NCBI GenBank assembly: GCA_050486545.1
Contig: JBJHDM010000042.1
Coordinates: 1-29,484 of the forward strand
Direction: 5' to 3'
DNA: 29,484 bases
Origin: DAOMNN01 sp050486545
Lineage (GTDB): Bacteria; Pseudomonadota; Gammaproteobacteria; Burkholderiales; Rhodocyclaceae
Of this stretch, positions 14,106 through 23,900 are shown one piece after another. Position 1 is the stretch's first letter. Each line of letters opens with the position of its first letter. The translations under genes and the position numbers were made by a program. The notes beneath the pieces were generated by a model, which was given only the letters and a program-made list of their open reading frames with translations, made no database searches and had not been told where the DNA came from.

Positions 14106-17100
14106 ATGCAAACCCTCGCAATCGCGCCGGGCGGTGGCGGCATTTCGACGCGCAACACACCCCCGTCACATCAGACCCCTTCCCTGGCCCACCCGAACTA
14201 CCGGCTCGCCGACAACCTCAAGGCCCGGTCGGGAACGGTGTTCCTCACCGGCATCCAGGCGCTCGTGCGCCTTCCGATGATGCAGGCTGCGCTCGACCAG
14301 GCCCGCGGATCGAACACGGCCGGCTTCATCAGCGGCTACCGGGGGTCGCCACTCGGCGGTCTGGACCAGGCGCTCTGGAAGGCCGCCGACCTGCTCACCG
14401 AACATCGCATCGAGTTCCTCCCGGCGATCAACGAGGAGTTGGCGGGTACGGCGGTGCTCGGGACGCAGCAGGTCGAGACAGACCCGGACCGCGAGGCCGA
14501 CGGCGTGTTCGCGATGTGGTACGGAAAGGGCCCTGGCGTCGACCGCGCGGGCGACGCCCTCAAGCACGGCAACGCCTACGGCGCCTCGCCGCATGGCGGC
14601 GTGCTGGTCGTGGCCGGCGACGACCACGGCTGCGTCTCCTCGTCCATGCCCCACCAAAGCGATGTCGCGATGCAGGCGTGGAGCATGCCCGTGCTCCATC
14701 CGGGTAATGTCGCCGAATATCTCGAGTTCGGTCTGTACGGCTGGGCGCTGTCGCGTTTCTCGGGCAACTGGGTCGGCTTCAAAGCTCTCTCCGAGGTCGT
14801 GGAAAGCGGAATGACGGTCGATCTGGACCGGATTCGGACCGAGTTTCCCGCCCCGGCCGGTTTCGCTGCACCCGCCGGCGGCCTGCACTACCGCTGGCCC
14901 GACCTGCCGAGCCTGACCATCGAACAGCGGCTGGCCGCCAAGCTCGATGCCGTGCGCACCTTCGCGAAAACGAACAGCATCGACCGGTGGATCTGCTCCT
15001 CGCCGAACGCCGATCTCGGCATCCTCACCGTCGGCAAGGCCCACTACGACTTCCTGGAGGTGCTGCGGCGCCTCGAACTCGAGCTGGCCGACCTCGAGCG
15101 CGCGGGCATCCGCGTCTACAAGGTCGGGCTCGTGTTCCCGCTCGAACCGACCCGCATTGCCGCCTTCGTCGACGAACTGACCGAAGTGCTGGTCATCGAG
15201 GAAAAGGCCCCGGTCGTAGAACGTCAGTTGAAGGATCTGCTGTTCAACCAGGTCGATCGTCCGGTCATCCTCGGCAAACAGGATCGCGCCGGGGCGCCGC
15301 TGCTGTCCGCGCTGGGCGAACTGCGTCCCTCACGCATCATGCCGGTGTTTGCCGAATGGCTCGCCGCACACAAGCCCGACCTCGACCGACGCGAGCACGT
15401 TCGCGATTTCACCGCACCCGAACTGCTCTCGAACGCGGGCGATGCGGTCCGGCGCCTGCCCTACTTCTGTTCCGGATGTCCGCACAACACCTCGACACGC
15501 GTGCCGGAAGGATCGATCGCGCAAGCCGGGATCGGGTGCCATTTCATGGCTTCATGGATGGACCGCAGCACGACCGGGCTGATCCAGATGGGAGGCGAAG
15601 GCGTGGACTGGGCGGCGCATGGGCGCTTCACCCAACGGAGGCATGTGTTCCAGAACCTCGGCGACGGCACCTATTTCCATTCCGGTTCGCTGGCGATCCG
15701 CCAAGCGATCGCCGCCAGGGCGAACATCACGTACAAGATCCTATACAACGATGCGGTCGCGATGACCGGGGGCCAGGCCGTCGACGGCGTCATCGGCGTC
15801 GAGCGCATCGCCCGCCAGGTCGAGGCCGAGGGCGTGCGCAGGCTCGCCATCGTCAGCGACGAGCCCGAGAAGTATCGCGGCCAGGAGAGCCTGTTCCCAC
15901 CCGCGACGACCTTTCATCACCGCTCGGCACTCGATGCCGTCCAGCGGGAACTGCGCGAGGTCGAAGGCGTCACCTGCCTGATCTACGACCAGACCTGTGC
16001 AGCCGAGAAGCGACGTCGCCGAAAGAAGGGGGCCTATCCGGACCCGGACCGCCGCATCTTCATCAATGCCGAAGTCTGCGAAGGCTGTGGCGACTGCGGC
16101 CGGCAGTCGAACTGTCTTTCCGTGCTGCCGCTGGAGACGCCTTTCGGGCGCAAGCGCCAGATCGAGCAATCCTCGTGCAACAAGGACTACTCCTGCGTCG
16201 AGGGATTCTGTCCGAGCTTCGTATCCGTCGAGGGGGCTCGCCTGCGCAAGCGTGTCGCACGTCTGTCCCACGAGGCGCTCGACGCGCTGATCCACGACTT
16301 GCCGATCCCGTCTCATCGTCTCGAGGAAGCGCCCTACGACCTGCTGATCACCGGCGTCGGCGGTACCGGCGTCGTCACGGTCGGCGCCCTCGTGAGCATG
16401 GCCGCACACCTGGACGGCATGGCCAGCTCCCAACTCGATTTCATGGGGTTCGCACAGAAAGGCGGTGCGGTACTCGCCTTCATCCGCTGGGCCAGACGGC
16501 CGGACCTGCTCAACCAGGTGCGCATCGACACACAGCAGGCCGACCTTCTGCTGGCCTGCGACCTGGTCGTCGGAACAAGCGCCGAAGCCCTGCAGACCGT
16601 GCGCCGCGGGCGAACCCATATCATTGCCAGCAGTCACCGCATCCCGACCGATCGTTTCGTGCGCGACCCCGACGCCAGCCTGCACGCCGAATCGTTGGTC
16701 GAGAAACTGTGTTTCGCCGCGGGCGAGGAGGCACTGGAGACGATCGACACCTACGACCTGGCGTTGAGGCTGCTGGGTGACACGATCGGCGCGAACCTCC
16801 TGCTGCTGGGCTACGCATGGCAACGGGGACGGGTTCCGGTTTCGCTCGCCGCCCTGGAGCGCGCGATCGAACTGAACGGCGTGGCCGTGGCGACCAACCG
16901 GATGGCCTTCCATCTCGGCCGGCTCGCGGCCGAACGGCCCGATACCGTGCTCGAGCTGGCCGAAGAGCCGGTTTCGCGCGAGATGACGCTGGACGAGGTG
17001 ATCGCACACCGCGAAGCCCATCTGTCCGGATACCAGGATCGGGCCTATGCCGCCCGCTACCGCCGCCTCGTCGACGAGGTGCGAGCAGCCGAAGCGGCGA

Positions 17101-17708
17101 TCTCCGATGTACCCGATCTCCCGCTGACCGCCGCCGTCGCGAAAGGCTACGCGAAGTTACTGGCATACAAGGACGAGTATGAAGTCGCGCGCCTCTATAC
17201 CGATGGACGCTTTCGCCGCGCACTGGAGGAGACCTTCGAGGGAGATCTCACGCTCTCCTTCCACATGGCCCCTCCGCTGCTGACGAAATCCGGCAACGAC
17301 GGACGGCCACCGGCGAAGCGGCGCTATGGCCCCTGGCTCCTGCGGGCGATGAAATGGCTGGCACGGGGCAAACCGCTGCGCGGAACCTGGCTGGACCCCT
17401 TCGGACGAACCGCCGAACGCCGGATGGAACGAGCGCTCGCCGAGCGCTACGCGGCGATGATCCGCGCGTGCCTGCCCGGACTGACGCCGGAAGGCCTGGC
17501 GACCGTGGTGGAACTCGCCCGGCTGCCCGAAGGCATCCGGGGCTTCGGTCACGTCAAGCTCGCGAGCCTGCGCGACGTCGTCGCCCGCGAAGCCGAACTG
17601 GCCCGCCGGACGAATGGAAAGCCGATGCTCGCCGATGCGATTCCGGCCGAACTCCTGGAGTCCACGGCATCACGGCTCGAAGGCATCCCGGTTACGACGC
17701 TGCGATAG
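14106..17708 (+). CDS. Fused indolepyruvate:ferredoxin oxidoreductase
   Basis: Large single-chain 2-oxoacid:acceptor oxidoreductase (1200 residues) that decarboxylates arylpyruvates (or related 2-oxoacids) to acyl-CoA with low-potential electrons. Domain order: pyrimidine-binding domain (NTAGFISGYRGSPLGG); TPP-binding domain with GDGT at 519-522 and N548-D549; cysteine cluster C658, C661, C664, C670; and the gamma domain with GVGGTGVV from residue 750. It thus joins the IorA and IorB halves in one chain, as in many proteobacteria. The start at 14106 is preferred because GGAGAG lies 6 bases upstream; the in-frame ATG at 14055 has no such site. It is convergent with the bactofilin gene, 16 bases apart. 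The exact substrate is not visible. Confidence 0.93.
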   Translation: MQTLAIAPGGGGISTRNTPPSHQTPSLAHPNYRLADNLKARSGTVFLTGIQALVRLPMMQAALDQARGSNTAGFISGYRGSPLGGLDQALWKAADLLTEHRIEFLPAINEELAGTAVLGTQQVETDPDREADGVFAMWYGKGPGVDRAGDALKHGNAYGASPHGGVLVVAGDDHGCVSSSMPHQSDVAMQAWSMPVLHPGNVAEYLEFGLYGWALSRFSGNWVGFKALSEVVESGMTVDLDRIRTEFPAPAGFAAPAGGLHYRWPDLPSLTIEQRLAAKLDAVRTFAKTNSIDRWICSSPNADLGILTVGKAHYDFLEVLRRLELELADLERAGIRVYKVGLVFPLEPTRIAAFVDELTEVLVIEEKAPVVERQLKDLLFNQVDRPVILGKQDRAGAPLLSALGELRPSRIMPVFAEWLAAHKPDLDRREHVRDFTAPELLSNAGDAVRRLPYFCSGCPHNTSTRVPEGSIAQAGIGCHFMASWMDRSTTGLIQMGGEGVDWAAHGRFTQRRHVFQNLGDGTYFHSGSLAIRQAIAARANITYKILYNDAVAMTGGQAVDGVIGVERIARQVEAEGVRRLAIVSDEPEKYRGQESLFPPATTFHHRSALDAVQRELREVEGVTCLIYDQTCAAEKRRRRKKGAYPDPDRRIFINAEVCEGCGDCGRQSNCLSVLPLETPFGRKRQIEQSSCNKDYSCVEGFCPSFVSVEGARLRKRVARLSHEALDALIHDLPIPSHRLEEAPYDLLITGVGGTGVVTVGALVSMAAHLDGMASSQLDFMGFAQKGGAVLAFIRWARRPDLLNQVRIDTQQADLLLACDLVVGTSAEALQTVRRGRTHIIASSHRIPTDRFVRDPDASLHAESLVEKLCFAAGEEALETIDTYDLALRLLGDTIGANLLLLGYAWQRGRVPVSLAALERAIELNGVAVATNRMAFHLGRLAAERPDTVLELAEEPVSREMTLDEVIAHREAHLSGYQDRAYAARYRRLVDEVRAAEAAISDVPDLPLTAAVAKGYAKLLAYKDEYEVARLYTDGRFRRALEETFEGDLTLSFHMAPPLLTKSGNDGRPPAKRRYGPWLLRAMKWLARGKPLRGTWLDPFGRTAERRMERALAERYAAMIRACLPGLTPEGLATVVELARLPEGIRGFGHVKLASLRDVVAREAELARRTNGKPMLADAIPAELLESTASRLEGIPVTTLR

Positions 17709-17724
17709 CCCCGAAGCGGTCCGA

Positions 17725-18345
17725 TCAGGCGTTTGCCACTGCCGGGGTCGGCGTAGCGGCCGTCGCTTTCGCCGTCTCGTCGGTGCGCCTGGATGCCGAC
17801 GCATCGGCATCGATCGCCTTGACGTCGCCGGAGATCTGCCCGCCTTCCTCGATGAGGATCTTGCCATAACGGATCTTGCCGCTGACCCGGCCGGTCGCGT
17901 GGATGATCAACTGGCTGCGCGCGGTCAGTTCGCCATCGAAGTTGCCGTGGATCTCGGCGACATCGATGCCCACCGTTCCCGAAAAGGCGCCGTTCTCGGC
18001 AATCCGGATCACCCGGCTGTCCATCGTCGCCTCGACCCGCCCTTCGACCACGAGCGTGTCGCAGTCCAGGATCTCCGCCCCCTTGAGCTTGACCTCCGGT
18101 CCTACGATCAGGCGGCTTCCGCCGGACTGCTCACCGGCATTCCGGGTTTCACCACCGGACGACGCCGCACTCGACGCCGTCCCGGACGCGGACATCCCTG
18201 CACCCGAGCCACCTTCGCGTGCGGCCGGGCCACCACTTTCCTGCGGCGCCGTACCGCTACCGCCCGGTCCTCCAGGGACCAGCCGGCCACTGCGAACGGA
18301 TTGTGGTTCGGGGGATTTCGGGAACAGCGTGGGCTTGTTGAACAT
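17725..18345 (-). CDS. Bactofilin family cytoskeletal protein
   Basis: A 206-residue polymer-forming protein. The bactofilin beta-helix covers about residues 78-182, with the regular short repeats seen here (LIVGPEVKLKGAEI, LVVEGRVEATMDSRVIRIAENGAFSG and so on). Bactofilins form nucleotide-free filaments, often membrane-bound, and can place cell-wall enzymes. The first 75 residues are an unusually long linker rich in Gly, Ser, Ala and Pro, and a short Ala/Thr-rich tail follows the core. No M23 peptidase gene is directly adjacent, unlike many bactofilin loci. It is transcribed alone, with palindromes in its upstream region. Confidence 0.9.
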   Translation of the reverse strand: MFNKPTLFPKSPEPQSVRSGRLVPGGPGGSGTAPQESGGPAAREGGSGAGMSASGTASSAASSGGETRNAGEQSGGSRLIVGPEVKLKGAEILDCDTLVVEGRVEATMDSRVIRIAENGAFSGTVGIDVAEIHGNFDGELTARSQLIIHATGRVSGKIRYGKILIEEGGQISGDVKAIDADASASRRTDETAKATAATPTPAVANA

Positions 18346-18390
18346 GGTCTCTCCTTGATTCGGTTCGTGCCGACACCATCCGGACGGTCC

Positions 18391-18445
18391 GCAAGGGCAC
18401 GCGACAATCGAGCACCCTTGCCATCCGTATGTGTCCGCGCGGACA
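18391..18445. promoter_or_regulatory. Palindromes upstream of the bactofilin gene
   Basis: The intergenic region between tldD and bactofilin holds a perfect 14-bp palindrome, TGTCCGCGCGGACA (18432-18445), and a 7-bp inverted repeat GCAAGGG/CCCTTGC (18391-18397 and 18415-18421). They lie 46-100 bases upstream of the bactofilin start and could be operators. No clear sigma70 hexamers are seen there. Confidence 0.35.
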
Positions 18446-18569
18446 GTCTAACCCCCGCACAATCGCCCCGCAGTCGAGGTTGTTTCAAAGTGAAAGCCAT
18501 CCGTAACGACGCAAGCCCAAGGCAACGTCTGCTTACAAAGCCGCCCGAAGAACGACTTCGGAACCGCGT

Positions 18570-20018
18570 TCAGCAGGTCCCGCCGACGGTGAGGCCATCG
18601 ATCCGCAGCGTCGGCTGCCCGACGCCGACGGGGACGCTCTGGCCGTCCTTGCCGCAGGTCCCCACGCCGGGGTCGAGCGCCATGTCGTTGCCGACCATCG
18701 CCACGCGGGTCAGGGCGTCCGGACCGTTGCCGATCAGGGTCGCCCCCTTCACCGGTCGCGTCACCTTGCCCTTCTCGATGAGGTAGGCCTCGGACGTCGA
18801 GAAGACGAACTTCCCGGAGGTGATGTCGACCTGCCCGCCCCCGAAGTTGACCGCATACAGTCCCTTGTCGACCGAAGCGACGATCTCTTCCGGGTCGCGG
18901 TTCCCATTGAGCATGTAGGTGTTGGTCATGCGCGGCAGCGGAAGATGCGCATAGGACTCGCGGCGCCCGTTGCCGGTTGGTGCCACCCCCATCAGCCTCG
19001 CATTGAGCATGTCCTGCATGTAGCCGACGAGAATGCCGTCCTCGATCAGCACGGTGCGCCGGGTCGAGTTGCCTTCGTCGTCGATCGTGAGGGAGCCGCG
19101 GCGATCGGGAATCGTTCCGTCGTCAACGACCGTCACGCCCTTTGCCGCAACCTGCTGACCGAGTCGCCCGCTGAACGCGGAACTGCCCTTGCGGTTGAAG
19201 TCTCCTTCCAGACCATGGCCGATCGCCTCGTGAAGGAGGATGCCCGGCCAACCGGGTCCGAGCACGACGGTCATCGTTCCCGCCGGCGCCGGACCCGCAT
19301 CCAGGTTGGTGCGGGCCTGATGCACCGCCGCCCGCGCATACTCGCGCAAGCGCTCGTCGGTGAACCACGAATAGTCGAAACGGCCTCCACCTCCTGCACT
19401 GCCCTGTTCTCGACGTCCCCCGTCCTCCATGATCACGGTGACCGAGACCCGCACGAGCGGTCGTACGTCCGCGGCCATGTGACCGTCGTTGCGCGCCACG
19501 AGCACCACTTCCCAGGACCCCGCGACATGGGCCATCACCTGGCTCACGCGTGCGTCTTCGTTGCGTGCATGGCGTTCGAGACGCTCGAGGAGCGCGACCT
19601 TGGCGGTATCCTCGAGCGAGGCCAGCGGATCGTCCCCGCGGTACAGGGGCGGAAGCGGTCCCGACGCAGTCACCGCAATGCGCCCCGGGCTACCGCCCCC
19701 GGCCGCGATCGCACGGGTCGCCTGCGCGGCCGCACTCAAGGCCGGCAGCGAAATGTCGTCCGAATACGCGAAGGCGGTCTTCTCCCCACTGATCGCACGC
19801 ACCCCCACACCCTGTTCGATGTTGAAGCTGCCCGACTTGACTATCCCCTCTTCCAGACTCCAGCCTTCCGAGCGGTGATACTGGAAGTAGAGATCTGCGT
19901 AGTCCAGACGGTGCTGCATGAGAAGTTCGAAGGCCTTCTCGATGCCATTGCGTCCCAGATCGCGGGTACCGAGCAGATAGCGGTCCGCGAGGTCGAGGGC
20001 GTTGGGTTCCTTGGTCAT
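18570..20018 (-). CDS. tldD: Metalloprotease TldD
   Basis: Zinc peptidase subunit that works with TldE/PmbA to degrade unfolded short peptides; in E. coli it also matures microcin B17 and cuts CcdA. The 482-residue product has the HExxxH metal motif at H263-H267 (HEAIGHGLEGD). The third-ligand region TCGKDGQSVPVGVGQP lies near the C-terminus, as in E. coli TldD, and the length matches. Its TldE partner is not in the window, which is usual because tldE lies elsewhere in gammaproteobacteria. It follows the nitrilase gene by 93 bases. A weak CCGAAG/CTTCGG hairpin (18545-18561) lies after the stop. Confidence 0.95.
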   Translation of the reverse strand: MTKEPNALDLADRYLLGTRDLGRNGIEKAFELLMQHRLDYADLYFQYHRSEGWSLEEGIVKSGSFNIEQGVGVRAISGEKTAFAYSDDISLPALSAAAQATRAIAAGGGSPGRIAVTASGPLPPLYRGDDPLASLEDTAKVALLERLERHARNEDARVSQVMAHVAGSWEVVLVARNDGHMAADVRPLVRVSVTVIMEDGGRREQGSAGGGGRFDYSWFTDERLREYARAAVHQARTNLDAGPAPAGTMTVVLGPGWPGILLHEAIGHGLEGDFNRKGSSAFSGRLGQQVAAKGVTVVDDGTIPDRRGSLTIDDEGNSTRRTVLIEDGILVGYMQDMLNARLMGVAPTGNGRRESYAHLPLPRMTNTYMLNGNRDPEEIVASVDKGLYAVNFGGGQVDITSGKFVFSTSEAYLIEKGKVTRPVKGATLIGNGPDALTRVAMVGNDMALDPGVGTCGKDGQSVPVGVGQPTLRIDGLTVGGTC

Positions 20019-20111
20019 GGTTCATCCAGTGTGATCGCTGACGGTGTGACCGCGGCAGCGTGAAAACGATCTCGGAAAAGGCGAGGGCGCCAAAGGTCGC
20101 GGGGTTCGCGG

Positions 20112-20945
20112 CTACGCCGGGGGTCCGTCGAACCGCGCGCGGCGGTGCCGCAGTGCGGGCAGGCTTTCCCTGACCGCCGCAATGCGCGAACGATCCATGA
20201 CGGCCGCGACGACGCCGGGACCCTCCTCGCGACAGGCGAGAATTTCGCCCCAGGGATCGACGATCATCGTATGTCCCCAGGTCACCCTGCCACCGGGATG
20301 CTGTCCGCCCTGCGCAGGCGCCATGACGAAACATTGGTTCTCGATCGCACGCGCGCGCAACAGGACCTCCCAGTGCGCCCTGCCGGTAGTCCAGGTGAAG
20401 GCCGACGGGACCAGGATGAGATCGACCTCGCCCATCGCACGAAAGAGCTCGGGAAAGCGCAGGTCGTAACACACCGAGAGCCCCACGCGTCCGACCGGGC
20501 TATTGAACGTGACAACCGATGCGCCGGGCTCGATCGTCGCCGATTCGTCATAGCGCTCGGCCCCCTTGCTGAATCCGAAAAGGTGGACCTTGTCGTATCG
20601 GGCGATCCGCTCGCCGCGCGGATCGAAGACAAGCGTGCAATTGCGCACCTTTTCGTCCGCGGAAGCCATGAGCGGAACCGTTCCACCGACGAGCCAGATT
20701 CCATGCCGCACCGCCATGTCGCGCAGAAAGTCCTGAAGCGGCCCGAGCCCTTCCCGTTCGCGGATGCGGACCTTGGCACGCTCGTCCGCATCGATGATCG
20801 CGAAATACTCCGGCAGGGCGACCAGTTGCGCGCCTTCGGCCGCAGCCTGGGCGATCAGCGCCTCGGCAGCTCGCAGGTTCGCATCGACGTCCGGTCCGGA
20901 TACGGTCTGGATCGCCGCAATCCGGGCAAGCCCCGGAGCATTCAT
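20112..20945 (-). CDS. Carbon-nitrogen hydrolase (Nit1/Nit2-like amidase)
   Basis: A 277-residue cytosolic amidase of the nitrilase superfamily. The catalytic triad is clear: E46 (LPEYFA), K119 (YDKVHLF) and C159 (SVCYDLRFPELFR). Sequence and length fit the Nit1/Nit2 branch, whose members hydrolyse deaminated glutathione or omega-amides of 2-oxoacids. Which of these is the substrate cannot be told. The start at MNAPGL follows a GAAGGG site. It sits 13 bases after yhdP and upstream of tldD, an order also found in Pseudomonas, so the three genes are probably an operon. A metabolite-repair role is inference from the family. Confidence 0.9.
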   Translation of the reverse strand: MNAPGLARIAAIQTVSGPDVDANLRAAEALIAQAAAEGAQLVALPEYFAIIDADERAKVRIREREGLGPLQDFLRDMAVRHGIWLVGGTVPLMASADEKVRNCTLVFDPRGERIARYDKVHLFGFSKGAERYDESATIEPGASVVTFNSPVGRVGLSVCYDLRFPELFRAMGEVDLILVPSAFTWTTGRAHWEVLLRARAIENQCFVMAPAQGGQHPGGRVTWGHTMIVDPWGEILACREEGPGVVAAVMDRSRIAAVRESLPALRHRRARFDGPPA

Positions 20946-20958
20946 CCCTTCGCTCACT

Positions 20959-23900
20959 TCATTGCTCTCCTCGGGTCTCGGCCTGATCGGCGGACGGACC
21001 GCCGGGGAGTTTCTCGACCACCGGGTCGGCCCAGGTGCCGGTGATTGCATAGCCGAAGGCGAACATCCGCTCGATCGGATCGCTCAGCGCTTTCTGGGCC
21101 AGATACGCAATCACCCCGGCGACCGGGTTGATCAGGCCTGCGGCGGCTCCGATCGCAACCGATTCGGACAGGGTGGGCTGAACGAGCACGAGAAGATCCT
21201 GGGTCTCCTGCTCGACATTCGCGGTCCCGGTGATCCAGATTCTCGCGGCCGGTCCTGCGATGCTGAGGTCTTCCGTGCGCAGGACGCCGGAAGCCATCTC
21301 GATGCTACCGGAAATGCTCTCGAAGGCGAACCCTTCACTGAACACGTCACGAAAGTCTAGCGCCAGCCGGCGCGGCAGCGACTGGAGACTCAACACCCCC
21401 AGCAATCGCCCCACTCCGGGCTCGAGCTTGCGGAACTGGCCCTTTCGCGCCTCGAGCGTCATCGCGCCCCCGAGCGACGGATGATCGATCCGTACCGGCG
21501 AGCCCTGCCATTCGACCCGACCCGACAACTGCGCACTCCCCCCCCGCACCGTTTCGCTATAGCCCAGACGATCGAGCAAGCGTCCAACGTTACCGGTTTC
21601 GAGCTGGAACTTGAGATCCGTCCGGGGCGCCGCACCCGAGCGCCATCCGCCGGACCCCACAAGCTGGCCATCCGGGTTCTCGATCCGGAGCGACTGCAGC
21701 GTCCACAACCCCTCTTCGTTGATCGCCGCCAACGCCAGCGACCCGAGCTCCATCTCCCGCAGGACGAATCGCTCGACGACGATATCGAGGCCGGGAAGCC
21801 TCTTCAGAACCTCGTCGCCGGCCGCGTCCTGCGAACGCGTGTCGGCGTCCTCGTTCGCACCGATCGACAGATGTTCGAAGCGCGCATGTAACGCCCCTTT
21901 CCCGGCACTTCTCCAGTCGAACGTGCCGCTCGCCTGTTCGCTTGCGATGCGCCCGCGCCAGCCGCCATCGTCGGCGACCGCGCCAAACTCGACCTCCGAC
22001 AAGGTCCGCCCCTGGACGCGGACCTGACGTGCCCGCAGGTCGACCCCGGCAAGTTGCCCGGCCAGCCCCTCGGCTTCTCCCGCATCGCCTCCACCGGGAT
22101 CCAGCACGCGACGCCACGCATCGAGATCCAGCTCGGCCAGGTTTGCGGTCAGCAGCACCCCGCGTTGTGCGGACTGGAGCGGTGCCCGGATTCCGATCCC
22201 GCCCCGATCCGTTACCCAGCCATTCCCGTCGCGTCGTCCTTCGAGGTCGACCCGAACGATGTCATGCACCCGTGCACGAAGGGTCTCACCCCGCCCGCTC
22301 CTCGGCAGCTTGACGACGAATTCGAGTGGCCACGCTGCCGCCGCCTGCTTGTTGAACGGATACGGCAGGCTCGACGACACCCCCGTGAGGGGGCTCGTAA
22401 CCGTCACTGAGACGCCTCGCGGCTGAACATCGATGTTCGCGCCCCATGCCATGCGTCCGGACAAGTGGGCGAGGATCGGCCAGCCGTAGGTTTCGCGAAC
22501 GGCACGCATTGCAGCCCCCCCTTCGACGGAGAAGCGCACGCCGCCTCCGTCCGGTGTGCTCGCGGTCAGGCGCAAGGGCTCGCCGAACGCACGCGCGGTG
22601 GCATCGGTGATCGACAAGCGGTCACGGGTGAACCGAACCCGTCCGGCCGCATCGGTCAACGGCGGCAGGCCTTCGAGGACGGAGATGCGGTTGCCGGCGA
22701 AGCGATACTCCCCCGAAACCCGCGTCGCGTCGATGTCGCCCAGGGGCATGACCAGTTCCAGCTCCAGGCTTCCGCGACCTTCGGCGACGATATGATCGGT
22801 GAATCCGTCGATCCGACCGGTCACCGGACTGGACGAGACGAAGCGCAGGAACTCGGCCGTCGGCCCGCTCGCCCCCCCACGGATCGTCATGATCGGGCCG
22901 CCACGGGCGCCCAGGTCGGGTACGTCGGCCACGACCGCGCCCAGCGTCGCGCCAAGAATGCGGGCACGATCGGCGGAGATATGCATCCCCGGTCCCTCGA
23001 AGCGCAGTTCCGCGTCGATCCCGGTAATCCGCGGCCAGCCTTCCGCGTAGTCGAGCACGCCCTCGTTGACCCGCGTAGTGACGAGAAACTGCCCCGACCG
23101 CCCTTCATCGAACGGGAAATCATCGAGATCGCCCTTGAGCCGCAAGCGCGCCTCGGGCACCGCCCCGGACCGGAGCGACTCGCGTAGCCAGTTGCGCGTG
23201 TACTCGTTCACCACCCAGGGCAGGTAACGCCACACCGCGGTCGCTTCCGCACGGGTCAGGCGACCGGCCAGATCGATCTCGCCGCGGCCGCCCTCGACAG
23301 GGAAATAGCGTCCCGAGGCGCTCCCGGCCGCATCCGCATTCTCGAAGCGTACCCCGTCGAGGACGATCTCCGGTCTTCCGCCCCGGTGCGTCCAGCCCCC
23401 TTCGGCCTGGATCGTCTCGAACGTCAGCAGGGACTCGGGAAAGACGGCCGGGAGATCGACGGAGGCCCCAAGCCCGCCAACGCGAAAGCGACCGTGCGCG
23501 CGATCCCCGCTCACCTCGCCGGACCACCCGCTAAGCCCCGGCACCAGGCCGGTTGGATCGATTCCAAGGTCCGAGAACCGCGACCGAACCGACCAGAACG
23601 GCACCCCGTCTTCCCCCGGCCCCCATTCGAAATCCAGTCCTTCGAGCGTGCCCTTGGGTCCGAAATCGGCCAGCCGTTCGCGAAAACCCTCTCCGAGCGG
23701 CAAATGGTCGGCCAGTCGCGCAAGCACGGCGAGGTCCAGATGATTGGCCTGAAAACGACCGCCTGCACGCACGATGTCGCCGATCTCGCGCAACGACAGA
23801 TCAATGTCCATTCCATCCAGGCGTACCTCCGGCCCGACCTGGATCGCCATGGACCGCACCGCGAATTCGTACCCCGTTCCGACCCTTCGGCCGCTGAAAC

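Noticed and set aside
14987..16780. A 597-codon plus-strand frame inside the indolepyruvate oxidoreductase gene
   Set aside because: Arg/Pro/Gly-rich shadow of the real frame, with no known motif; the overlapping gene is intact and complete.
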